Source of the DNA: Moraxella sp035181385
GTDB taxonomy: Bacteria; Pseudomonadota; Gammaproteobacteria; Pseudomonadales; Moraxellaceae
Assembly (NCBI RefSeq): GCF_035181385.1
Contig: NZ_JAXCJK010000001.1
Span: 806,001-870,000, forward strand
Reading direction: 5' to 3'
Length of the DNA stretch: 64,000 nucleotides
The notes beneath the pieces are model-generated. The model did no database searches and had not been told where the DNA came from. It saw only the letters and a list, made by a program, of their open reading frames with translations. Positions 8,268-16,401 of this stretch are shown piece after piece. The translations under genes were made by a program, and so were the position numbers. Each line of letters opens with the position of its first letter. The stretch's first letter is position 1.

Positions 8268-10028
8268 TTAATGCCTACCCCGACCAACTCCTAATAAACC
8301 AACCCCCAGGCAAATAATCACCGCTATATACAAAGCCTGTGCCAGTAGCCCTTGCATACTTGGATAAAAGCCTGCCCATGCCACACTTGGCAAGTCTATC
8401 GTGGTGCGTGGTAAATGATTGGTTAATTGCAACGCCGAAATACTCACGCCTAAAATCTTAAAGCCTAAAAAATAAATCGTTGCTGTCAAAATTTTAAACA
8501 AAAGCGGAATGGGTAATTTGACAGATGTTTTGAATAATATCACAGCAACCACCGCCAAAATCACCAATGCCATCGCAATGCCGAGCAAAAAATCACTCAT
8601 CATAATCTTTGGCAAAATCCCCACATAAAATAAAATCGTCTCTGCCCCTTCTCGGAATACCGATAAAAAAGCCAATAAAAACAATGAGATAAAGCTACCT
8701 GTTGTCATGGCACGCCCAAGCTCATTTTGGATATAGCGATTCCACGCTTTGATGTTTGATTTTGAATGTAGCCATGCCCCCACGCCCATCATCATCACAA
8801 CCGCCACAATGCCAATCACACCCTCCAAAGTCTCACGGTTTGCCCCACTTGCCACCTGTGGAAATAGTTGGTAAAGTGCGACCGCCCCTGCGATACTGCC
8901 CAATAATCCCAAACCAACACCGCCATACACCCATTTTTTGCCACGCTTTTGACCACTGGCATTTAGGGCGGTGATTAAAGCCATGACTATCAATAATGCC
9001 TCTAAACCCTCACGAAGCAAAATCAACATACTGTCAATAGCCGTATAGTGAGCCGTTGGGTTAATTGCTTTTAAATCATTGATAATATTAGATAATTTTT
9101 CTTGACTTGGCTTATCGCCTTTTGCCATAATCATTGGGATTTGGCTTTCAATTTGGGCATACAAAGCAGGATTGCGAGTAGCAACATCGCCTTCAAACAC
9201 CACCCAACTGGCGATAAATTCAGAGAGCCTATTTTGCCCATCTGCCAGTTTGCCATTTTCAAAATCTGCTAGCCCTTGTTCTAATAACCCAATGCCGTAT
9301 GCCAAATTGACACCATCAGCCAGTTTGGGCTCGTCTATTGGTTGATTGTTAATATAGCTTTCAATGGTTGCCTGCAATGTGCTAAATTGGCTATCCATAG
9401 CGGTGATATGTTGCGTTTCTATCGCCACTCTCAGCAATGCCATAGCGGTCTCAATCGCCCCATAATGCGACTTTTGTGTATTTCTGACCACTCGCTCATT
9501 AGCAACCCACACTCGGTTGAATGTATCATAGGCTTGTCGCAATTTTTCCACATCGCTATCTGTTTTAAAATCATCAATCGCCTTTGCCAATATGGTAGTG
9601 GCAGGACGGATTTTTTTAGCAAATCGCACATTCGCCTGCGTGTAGTCTACAGGGTTTTGGGCTTTTTCAAGGGCGTATAAAGCGGTTGATAGTTCGCTTA
9701 GATTGGTTTTGTTTGGGTGGTTTAGTGCATTTTTAAACGCAAGTACAACCGTATTTTTTAAGTCTTGATGTTTGTCGTCAATGCTTAAGTTTTGAAAATT
9801 TTGGTAAAGTCCGTCAAGCTCGGCTTTTGCTTTATCAATTTTGGCATGATTCACCAAACTCATGGCATCAGAAACGCCCACAAAAATAGGCGAAAAATTA
9901 ACTTTGTCGGATTGGGTTTCGGTAAAAACGGGCGATGTGTCGGATTGATTGGCAAATGTTGGATTAGTCGCACATACAGCTAAGCCCAATACTAGCGAAG
10001 TCAAAAATTTTTTCATTGTTGTAGCCAT
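8268..10028 (-). CDS. efeU: FTR1-family iron permease with periplasmic N-terminal domain (EfeU-like)
   Basis: This is the predicted inner-membrane iron channel of an EfeUOB-type uptake system. The 586-residue protein has a signal peptide (to about residue 26). A helical periplasmic domain of roughly 300 residues follows, then a C-terminal seven-helix FTR1 domain. The domain carries both REGxE iron-binding motifs: LREGLEALLI at the first transmembrane helix and FREGAETILFY later. E. coli EfeU is only about 276 residues, so the N-terminal half is an extension found in some FTR1 proteins. It is third in the operon after efeO and efeB. An internal ATG at 10014-10016 is an alternative start. Confidence 0.9.
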   Translation of the reverse strand: MATTMKKFLTSLVLGLAVCATNPTFANQSDTSPVFTETQSDKVNFSPIFVGVSDAMSLVNHAKIDKAKAELDGLYQNFQNLSIDDKHQDLKNTVVLAFKNALNHPNKTNLSELSTALYALEKAQNPVDYTQANVRFAKKIRPATTILAKAIDDFKTDSDVEKLRQAYDTFNRVWVANERVVRNTQKSHYGAIETAMALLRVAIETQHITAMDSQFSTLQATIESYINNQPIDEPKLADGVNLAYGIGLLEQGLADFENGKLADGQNRLSEFIASWVVFEGDVATRNPALYAQIESQIPMIMAKGDKPSQEKLSNIINDLKAINPTAHYTAIDSMLILLREGLEALLIVMALITALNASGQKRGKKWVYGGVGLGLLGSIAGAVALYQLFPQVASGANRETLEGVIGIVAVVMMMGVGAWLHSKSNIKAWNRYIQNELGRAMTTGSFISLFLLAFLSVFREGAETILFYVGILPKIMMSDFLLGIAMALVILAVVAVILFKTSVKLPIPLLFKILTATIYFLGFKILGVSISALQLTNHLPRTTIDLPSVAWAGFYPSMQGLLAQALYIAVIICLGVGLLGVGRGRH

Positions 10029-10134
10029 AGGTGCATCATGTCTTTAAGTTGGTTATTTGTATGGTTGTCATGGTACTGACAAATTTTTTTTATGAATTGT
10101 TTTAAAGCATATTTATTGGTATGTTAAAAACCAA

Positions 10135-11346
10135 TCATTCAAAAAGAGACTGCCCCAAATATTCCCCTTGGGTAACCCCACCAAAACAGGCAAACAAGCC
10201 AGAGCCGATGTGGGTGGTGTATTCGGTCATTTTATCTTTGTTACCAAAAGCAGATTGAATGGCAGAAAACTGCATGGGATTTTTTTGAAAACTGATAAAC
10301 AAAAGCCCTGCATCAAACTGCCCATGTACAATGCCACTGCTATACGAATACGAACGCCTTAGCATTTGCAATCCTGTGCGATTAGCCAGCCCTGCATGGC
10401 TGACTTCGCCGACAATCAGATTGCCTTTATCGTCTTTTGCATGGATATCAAGTGCATCAAACTCGTCCGTTTTGCCAATACTCGCCCCACTCGCTCGGTG
10501 TCGCCCAAAGGTGTCATCTTGTCCAACAAGGCTTGTCCTGTCCCATGTTTCAAGGTGCATTTGGATTAGGCGGACAACCAAATACGAGCCATTTTGAAAC
10601 ACGCCATTATCAATCCACAGCCATTTATCAGGGTTTTGCATGGTTGTTTTATTAGCAGTGCCGTCTTTGAACGCAAATAGATTGCGTGGTGTTTGATGAC
10701 CGCTATCAAAGCTATTAAACCCTGCCTGCGACCATTTCATGGTGATAAGCGAGCGAGCCTGACGGACAAGTTGTCGCACAGCATGAAAGGCAACTTGTGG
10801 GTCTTCAGAACACGCCTGTATGCAAATATCTCCGCCTGACAATTCATCTTTGATTTGGTCTCGTGGGAATTTTGGCAACTCACTAAATTCTGGCGGTGCT
10901 TTATGCTCCAAATTTAATTTTTTTAAAAATGTAGGACTGATGCCAAAAGTAAGCGTTAGCCCATACGCCCCTAGGCTATCAGTCTCACCTGTATCGGCTG
11001 GTGGTAGGTGCGGATTATTACCATAAGGTTTGATGTTCTCGCCATTCATCAGTTTTACCGAATAATCCGTCCAATCTTTAAACATTTGGCGAATCTCATC
11101 AACATTCTTACTATGCAAATCGGCAACCAAAAAATACACATGGCGTTGTACAGGCGTTGTGATGCCTGATTGATGTTTTCCAAAAAATTCATACCTTAAA
11201 TCCGCCAAACAGTGGCCATTGAGTACTTTTTCGGTCGCATTTTCATGCTTTTTTGCTTGATTTTGCCCCACATTTTTAGCACAACCAGCCAAACCCGTCA
11301 TGGTCAATAAACTTGCGGTTTTCAAAAAATTTCTACGGCCATTCAT
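10135..11346 (-). CDS. efeB: Deferrochelatase/peroxidase EfeB (DyP-type, Tat-exported)
   Basis: This haem-dependent DyP-type peroxidase belongs to the EfeUOB ferrous iron system and acts in the periplasm. The N-terminus has a twin-arginine signal (NGRRNFLKTAS) followed by a hydrophobic stretch and TGLAGCA. The C-terminal half holds the DyP signature, here FAFKDGTAN, so the usual first Gly of GxxDG is Ala. The probable proximal haem His is in EVSHAGLANRTG, followed by MLRRSYSY. I chose the ATG at 11344-11346 (403 aa) because TGGA is correctly spaced; an upstream ATG at 11358 adds four residues. It sits between efeO and efeU, separated from efeO by a hairpin. Confidence 0.92.
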   Translation of the reverse strand: MNGRRNFLKTASLLTMTGLAGCAKNVGQNQAKKHENATEKVLNGHCLADLRYEFFGKHQSGITTPVQRHVYFLVADLHSKNVDEIRQMFKDWTDYSVKLMNGENIKPYGNNPHLPPADTGETDSLGAYGLTLTFGISPTFLKKLNLEHKAPPEFSELPKFPRDQIKDELSGGDICIQACSEDPQVAFHAVRQLVRQARSLITMKWSQAGFNSFDSGHQTPRNLFAFKDGTANKTTMQNPDKWLWIDNGVFQNGSYLVVRLIQMHLETWDRTSLVGQDDTFGRHRASGASIGKTDEFDALDIHAKDDKGNLIVGEVSHAGLANRTGLQMLRRSYSYSSGIVHGQFDAGLLFISFQKNPMQFSAIQSAFGNKDKMTEYTTHIGSGLFACFGGVTQGEYLGQSLFE

Positions 11347-11390
11347 TATTTTTTCCATCTGTACAATAAAACCATATCATAAAACCACAC

Positions 11391-11428
11391 AAAAAAGCAC
11401 CAATAATCACAATTATCAGTGCTTTTTT
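11391..11428 (-). terminator. Terminator-like hairpin between efeO and efeB
   Basis: AAAAAAGCAC (11391-11400) pairs with GTGCTTTTTT (11419-11428), and ATAAT/ATTAT inside can extend the stem. It lies 14 bases after the efeO stop and upstream of efeB, so it would attenuate transcription into efeB-efeU. The symmetrical T/A runs make it usable in both directions. Confidence 0.65.
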
Positions 11429-11442
11429 CGCATCGCATCATA

Positions 11443-12297
11443 TCACTGCATCACAACGCCCATTTGGGCAAGTGGCTCACCTAACTTATTGACACTCTCC
11501 GCCAATGCGTCAATTTCAGCCTTGCTTAATTCATCATAATTTTTATAATGCTTATCATCAATTTTATGAGCATCAAGAAGTTTGTGCACCTCGGTAAATT
11601 TAGTCTTCAATTCTACCACAAGTTCAGGATTTTTCTTTTCAATAGCAGGGGCTAAAATCTCAAAAATCTTTTCCGCCCCTTCAATATTTGCCTTAAAGTC
11701 ATAAAGGTCCGTTTTTGAAAAAATCTCCTCCTCTCCTGTAATTTTTGTTGTAGTCACTTCATTTAACAAATCCACAGCACCTTGAACCATCAGCATGGGA
11801 GTAACCTCAGCCGTTGGTATTTTCGCCTTTAATTCTTTGACATCAGCAACAAGCTGATCGCCCAATTGCTCTGTTCCCTTGGTGGTGTTTTGTGTCCATA
11901 GGATTTTTTCAATGGCGTGATAGCCCGTCCATAACTCGTCTTTTTCAAGGTCGGCCTCACGGTTGTCAATGCGTGGATCAAGGTCGCCAAAGCTTTCAGC
12001 AATCGGCTCGGAGCGTTCAAAAGACATGCGTGCCAATGGATAAAAAGCCTTAGCTTCATCTAATTTACCCTCTTTTAACAGAGCAACAAATCTTTCAGTA
12101 TCCACAACCAGCTGATCAATTTGAGTCTGCACCCACGCTTTATATTCAGCCGTTTCAGCAGACAAATGAGCACTATTTTCAGAGACTTCGGCTGGCTGTT
12201 CAGCCAAAGACTTAGACTCATCCGACTGTTTGTCACCACAAGCGGTTAAAGCAAGTGTGGCCGTCAATGATAATACCAGCAATTTTGGTGCTTTCAT
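11443..12297 (-). CDS. efeO: Iron uptake protein EfeO, imelysin-type lipoprotein
   Basis: This is the predicted periplasmic iron-binding component of EfeUOB, delivering iron to the EfeU channel. The start at 12295-12297 gives 284 residues with a lipoprotein signal peptide ending LTAC (Cys20). The M75/imelysin domain shows LARMSFERSEPI, FGDLDPRID and the metal-site GYHAIEKILW (HxxE). The cupredoxin domain of longer EfeO proteins is absent, as in EfeM-like forms. It is the first gene of the operon, behind a good sigma70 promoter with an overlapping Fur-box-like site. Confidence 0.9.
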   Translation of the reverse strand: MKAPKLLVLSLTATLALTACGDKQSDESKSLAEQPAEVSENSAHLSAETAEYKAWVQTQIDQLVVDTERFVALLKEGKLDEAKAFYPLARMSFERSEPIAESFGDLDPRIDNREADLEKDELWTGYHAIEKILWTQNTTKGTEQLGDQLVADVKELKAKIPTAEVTPMLMVQGAVDLLNEVTTTKITGEEEIFSKTDLYDFKANIEGAEKIFEILAPAIEKKNPELVVELKTKFTEVHKLLDAHKIDDKHYKNYDELSKAEIDALAESVNKLGEPLAQMGVVMQ

Positions 12298-12336
12298 GAA
12301 AAATACCTTATAAAAAAATCCATCAGATAAAAAATA

Positions 12337-12355
12337 AATAATAACAATTCTTATT
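12337..12355 (-). promoter_or_regulatory. Candidate Fur box at the efeO promoter
   Basis: AATAATAACAATTCTTATT matches the 19-base Fur consensus (GATAATGATAATCATTATC) at 13 positions. It sits immediately downstream of the -10 box, over the expected transcription start, where bound Fur-Fe would block initiation. Iron repression of efe genes is known in other bacteria; here it is inferred. Confidence 0.6.
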
Positions 12356-12358
12356 AAA

Positions 12359-12387
12359 ATTATACACTTTATTTGATGGTTTGGCAA
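12359..12387 (-). promoter_or_regulatory. Sigma70-type promoter of the efeO-efeB-efeU operon
   Basis: On the minus strand TTGCCA (12382-12387) and a perfect TATAAT (12359-12364) are separated by 17 bases. The predicted start is near 12352, about 55 bases before the efeO ATG. Confidence 0.7.
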
Positions 12388-12516
12388 TATACATTTTTGC
12401 ACAAACACACTTTAATACACTGTTTACCACTTCATCATGATTGGCAAAAATTTATCTTTATAGACAGCCCATCGTCTTTTATCCAAAAAAGCAAAAAGAA
12501 TGTGATAAAACCTTTA

Positions 12517-12549
12517 TCTTAAAAAAAGATAGGACAGTCTTTTTTAAGA
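12517..12549. terminator. A/T-rich bidirectional-looking terminator hairpin
   Basis: TCTTAAAAAAAGA (12517-12529) faces TCTTTTTTAAGA (12538-12549). No plus-strand gene ends here. On the minus strand it would be a second terminator behind rpsU, insulating efeO. Confidence 0.55.
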
Positions 12550-12587
12550 TTTTACCAGCCTAAATGATATCAAAAGCCAAATACAAA

Positions 12588-12613
12588 AACCCCAAATCAA
12601 ACGACTTAGGGTT
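12588..12613 (-). terminator. Intrinsic terminator of rpsU
   Basis: On the minus strand AACCCTAAGTC pairs with GATTTGGGGTT (11 bp with two G-U pairs, four-base loop), followed by a T-run. It lies about 50 bases after the rpsU stop. Confidence 0.75.
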
Positions 12614-12660
12614 AAATTTGCAATACAAATGGTCTTTAAACCATTGATGGCATCAGCAAA

Positions 12661-12876
12661 TTAGTACTTGCGTACAGTGCGAACTTGCTCACGCCATACT
12701 TTTTTCTTGTAACGCTTGACCGCAGCAGCTTTTTTACGCTTACGCTCTTGGGTTGGTTTTTCAAAAAATTCTTTTTTGCGTACATCAGCCAAAACACCTG
12801 CTTTTTCACAAGCACGCTTAAAACGACGAATTGCAATATCAACTGGTTCGTTTTCTTTCACCTTAACAGAAGGCAT
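12661..12876 (-). CDS. rpsU: 30S ribosomal protein S21
   Basis: The 71-residue, highly basic protein starts PSVKVKENEPVDIAIRRFKR, the S21 signature, and has the usual Lys/Arg-rich C-terminal half (ERKRKKAAAVKRYKKK). S21 binds the 30S platform near the anti-Shine-Dalgarno region and helps initiation. Its length equals E. coli S21. Here it is monocistronic, with its own terminator downstream; the dnaG and rpoD genes that follow it in enterobacteria are not present. Confidence 0.97.
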   Translation of the reverse strand: MPSVKVKENEPVDIAIRRFKRACEKAGVLADVRKKEFFEKPTQERKRKKAAAVKRYKKKVWREQVRTVRKY

Positions 12877-13130
12877 AGTTACTCCTAATACAAGACAAGT
12901 GGCATCGATTAGGCTGTATTATATTATATAGCGTCACGGTCTTGGGCGTGGGCATCAGCTCAAATCGGAACAAAAAATCCGCAACAGCGGCCATCATCTT
13001 GGTATTTGGTTTTAAAAAAATTAAGCAAAAATCACCAAGATAATCTTCGTATTATAAATGATACAAAGCTAAATTACAACTCAAATTTTTAACACTCAGC
13101 ACAAAAAAATAGACACACTCGCCCAATAGC

Positions 13131-13376
13131 TTATTTTTTCTGTTCTGTAGTGGCTGTATCGGCATCAGCTGTGGTGGCCGTACTTGCACCTGATGTTTGA
13201 GCAAAGGTTGGTTGGCCATGGTCATCAAACTTTATCTCCTCAGCTTTTGGTGCCTTAGCCAACGCAACTTCTTTGGCTTCTGCCAGCTTATCTACGGCTT
13301 GTACATGCTCATGTTTGTTGCCACAGGCTGTCAATAATACGGTGGCAATTACAACTACCAATGATTGAATTTTCAT
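13131..13376 (-). CDS. Small hypothetical lipoprotein (81 aa)
   Basis: A clear lipoprotein signal peptide ends LLTAC (Cys18). The mature part is about 63 residues, Ala/Lys/Thr-rich and low in complexity, ending in a Thr-Ala-Asp repeat-like stretch and QKK. There is no recognisable domain, and the composition suggests a disordered, envelope-attached peptide. GGAG is close before the start on the minus strand. It stands alone between rpsU and the DUF808 gene. I do not recognise a family. Confidence 0.65.
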   Translation of the reverse strand: MKIQSLVVVIATVLLTACGNKHEHVQAVDKLAEAKEVALAKAPKAEEIKFDDHGQPTFAQTSGASTATTADADTATTEQKK

Positions 13377-13638
13377 AATAATATCTCCTAGCTTTTAAAA
13401 CATTAAGCGGTCGGTCAGTTAAGTTTATTGGTTTTATTACTTAAAACGCCAGATACAATTTAATCAGTCAAGCGTTATTTTTTACCAAATAAACACATTG
13501 CAATAATGCTTTTATTATGCCATAAAATGGCACAATTTTCATAACATTTGGTAAATCACTACCAAAATTTACAAATTTTTTGTAAAAAACTTCGTATAAT
13601 AAGCATGAAATTAATAACCAATGCGGTTTTGGAGTTTT

Positions 13639-14565
13639 ATGGCAAATGGCAATTTATTGATACTTATTGATGACATTAGCATGATTTTAGATGATGTGGC
13701 AATGATGACAAAACTTGCTGCTAAAAAAACGGCGGGCGTGTTGGGCGATGATCTTGCATTAAATGCTCAACAAGTTGCTGGTGTGCGTGCCGACCGAGAG
13801 CTTGCAGTCGTCTGGGCGGTAGCAAAAGGTTCGTTCATCAATAAGCTCATATTGGTGCCTGTCGCTCTCATCATTAGTGATGTTGCTGCTTGGTTAATCA
13901 CACCACTGCTCATGATTGGCGGATTGTTTTTATGTTTTGAAGGTGCAGAAAAGATAGTGCATAAATTTGCCCCACAGCTGTTACCCCACGATTTAGATGA
14001 TGATGAAGCACACCACAAACGCCTTATGGCCAATGCTAATGAATCGGTAGATTTGGTTGCTTTTGAAAAAGCAAAAATTAAAGGTGCGATTCGTACTGAC
14101 TTCATTTTATCTGCTGAAATTGTGGTGATTTCTCTTGGGGTGATGACCGCCAGCACCTTGCAGACCAAAGCCATATCATTAACTGCCATTGCCATTTTAA
14201 TGACCATCGGTGTGTACGGCTTGGTCGCTCTCATCGTAAAGATTGACGACATAGGATTAAAGCTGACCCATAGCCCCAACCAAGGTGTTCAAAAACTAGG
14301 GAGTGCTTTGCTTAACTTTACCCCAAAATTGATGAGTTTTTTATCCATTGCAGGTACATTTGCCATGTTTTTGGTTGGTGGTGGTATTTTGGTACATGGT
14401 ATTGATATCTTGCACCACCAAGCCAAAGATTTGGCACTGTTGTCTGGCGTGCTTGGCGGTTTGACCGAGAGTCTATATAATGGCATGATTGGCTTGATTG
14501 CAGGGTTGATTAGCTTAATGTTTTATATAGGGGTCAAAAAATTGAAGGGCAAAGCTACCTGCTGA
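13639..14565 (+). CDS. DUF808 (YedI-like) inner-membrane protein
   Basis: The 308-residue product begins with the DUF808 signature: LLILIDDISMILDDVAMMTK, then AAKKTAGVLGDDLALNAQQV. Five or six hydrophobic segments follow. Family members are multi-pass inner-membrane proteins of unknown function (E. coli YedI). The ATG at 13639 has GGAG five bases upstream; an earlier in-frame start at 13621 does not. No neighbour suggests a role; the next gene is convergent. Confidence 0.9.
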   Translation: MANGNLLILIDDISMILDDVAMMTKLAAKKTAGVLGDDLALNAQQVAGVRADRELAVVWAVAKGSFINKLILVPVALIISDVAAWLITPLLMIGGLFLCFEGAEKIVHKFAPQLLPHDLDDDEAHHKRLMANANESVDLVAFEKAKIKGAIRTDFILSAEIVVISLGVMTASTLQTKAISLTAIAILMTIGVYGLVALIVKIDDIGLKLTHSPNQGVQKLGSALLNFTPKLMSFLSIAGTFAMFLVGGGILVHGIDILHHQAKDLALLSGVLGGLTESLYNGMIGLIAGLISLMFYIGVKKLKGKATC

Positions 14566-14588
14566 TTTTTTTGGCAGTTTTTAAATCA

Positions 14589-15416
14589 TTATAGCCTTTT
14601 TACAATCCATGCATAGCCTTGTTGATAACAGGTAAATCTTAGCCAGTTTTTCGGTAGATTGCTCATGACGATTTTGCCTGTTGGCGGCTCTTTAATGACT
14701 TTTGGCGGTATGATTTGTAATTCATCACAGATAAATGTCATCACATCAAGACTTGTTGCGGGACAAAAGTCTGTCGCCAAATACAACGACTTTGGCTTAT
14801 CACTTAATAAAATTTGTACCAACACCGCCACCAAGTCCATATCCATGATGCGATTGGTATAGTGCTTATTTGCCACACCATCAGTGTGGGCTGATTTGGC
14901 AAGACGAATCATATACTGCCGACTCTCACCATAGATACCGCTTGGGCGAACGATGACAGCTTTATCACCAAAGGCTTGAACAAGAATATTTTCAGCATCA
15001 AGCAAAATCCTGGCAGTTGGCGAAGTGGGGTTGGCGGGCGAATATTCATTGACGACTTGCCCATCATTCTCACCATAAACAGCAGTCGATGAGACAAATA
15101 GTATTTGACGAAGGTTTGGCAATTTCTCCATCATGCCTGCCAAATGCTGACAAATCGCAAGATAACTGCCTTGATAGGCCTGCACTTTATCGCTCACATC
15201 ATCAGATGGCGTGATAATAATAGCAATGTGCGTAAAGCCTTGCAGATCATTGTCGGTTAAGTCCAATGCGTCCATCTGCCAATGTGTGATATTCTTATGC
15301 ACATCATCATAAATTTTAGGCGTACGAGAAACCCCTACCACAGAGCAATGCCTTGCCAGCTCAGTGGTCACAGCCTGCCCAATGCTACCTTGCCCAATGA
15401 TGAGACATTTTGTCAT
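14589..15416 (-). CDS. NAD(P)-dependent epimerase/SDR-like protein (YeeZ-like)
   Basis: The 275-residue cytoplasmic protein opens with a dinucleotide-binding Rossmann motif (CLIIGQGSIGQAV). It shows the extended-SDR features FVSSTAVYGENDG, with the catalytic Tyr followed by an NEYSP segment, and IVRPSGIYG. These match NAD-dependent epimerase/dehydratase relatives such as YeeZ, whose substrate is unknown. The Tyr is retained, but a canonical YxxxK is not obvious, so catalytic activity is uncertain. It is convergent with the DUF808 gene and divergent from ampD. Confidence 0.8.
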   Translation of the reverse strand: MTKCLIIGQGSIGQAVTTELARHCSVVGVSRTPKIYDDVHKNITHWQMDALDLTDNDLQGFTHIAIIITPSDDVSDKVQAYQGSYLAICQHLAGMMEKLPNLRQILFVSSTAVYGENDGQVVNEYSPANPTSPTARILLDAENILVQAFGDKAVIVRPSGIYGESRQYMIRLAKSAHTDGVANKHYTNRIMDMDLVAVLVQILLSDKPKSLYLATDFCPATSLDVMTFICDELQIIPPKVIKEPPTGKIVMSNLPKNWLRFTCYQQGYAWIVKRL

Positions 15417-15692
15417 TTTTATTGCTCTCTTTTACTTTTTTTAAAAAAAACTTAGTTAAAAAACACCCAAAGTACAAGCACCATCTGCTTGACGATGATT
15501 TTACCAAAAATGAGGTGCGTACAGGCAACTGACATATTCAACAGCCCAATTCGCACAATATCATCTATAACTCATATCAGTGGCAGTACACATTCTTACC
15601 AACAACAAACTCAAAGGTAACAACCAAGAAAAATGTTTGGCATTCATCATGATTTGAGCTAAAATAAAAATCCAGCTTAGTATATCATCATC

Positions 15693-16295
15693 ATGAACCA
15701 TTTCACCATAAAAAACGGCATACTGCACGGTGCAGAGTTCATCGCATCACCTAATTTCAACGCACGCCCCACCAAACATGGCAGTCCCACCATTGATGGC
15801 ATTGTCATTCATAATATCAGCCTACCACCCAGCCAGTTTGGGCAAACGGATAAAAATGGCGTTCATTTTGTCAAAGCATTTTTTCAAAATCGGCTAAATA
15901 CAGACGACCATGCGTATTTTGCCACCATTGATAAGTTGGAAGTTTCTGCTCATTTATTCATTGAAAGAGATGGAGCGGTAACTCAGTTTGTCAATTTCAA
16001 TGACAGAGCATGGCACGCAGGTCAATCATATCATCTTGGGCGAGGCAATTGTAATGATTTTACCATTGGCATTGAGCTAGAAGGCGATGATTTTTCACCA
16101 TTTACAGATGCTCAATATGCAACACTTACCCAAATCATCTGTGCCATTTATCAAGCGTATCCAAACACCAAAAGGCATTTGATGGGGCATAGCGACATTG
16201 CCCCAAATCGCAAAACCGACCCTGGTGAATTTTTTGATTGGGTGAAATTACGAGCCATGGTGGATAAAGCTCATCAAAAAAACAAATATCAATAA
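15693..16295 (+). CDS. ampD: 1,6-anhydro-N-acetylmuramyl-L-alanine amidase AmpD
   Basis: AmpD removes the peptide from anhydro-muropeptides in the cytoplasm during peptidoglycan recycling, which also lowers the inducer of AmpR-regulated beta-lactamases. The 200-residue protein has the Amidase_2 fold. The zinc ligands are visible: His in VIHNISLPP, then His and Asp in GHSDIAPNRKTDPG. There is no signal peptide, as expected for AmpD. The anhydro-muropeptides it uses are made by enzymes such as the transglycosylase at 2031. murJ follows on the same strand after about 100 bases. Confidence 0.95.
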   Translation: MNHFTIKNGILHGAEFIASPNFNARPTKHGSPTIDGIVIHNISLPPSQFGQTDKNGVHFVKAFFQNRLNTDDHAYFATIDKLEVSAHLFIERDGAVTQFVNFNDRAWHAGQSYHLGRGNCNDFTIGIELEGDDFSPFTDAQYATLTQIICAIYQAYPNTKRHLMGHSDIAPNRKTDPGEFFDWVKLRAMVDKAHQKNKYQ

Positions 16296-16401
16296 TGCAT
16301 TGGGCTGACAAGACAAACAGTCATCAATTTTTCATAAGTATATAAGTATAAAAGCACAAAATCCATTATAATAAGCACTCTTTTATAATCAGAATCACAC
16401 T

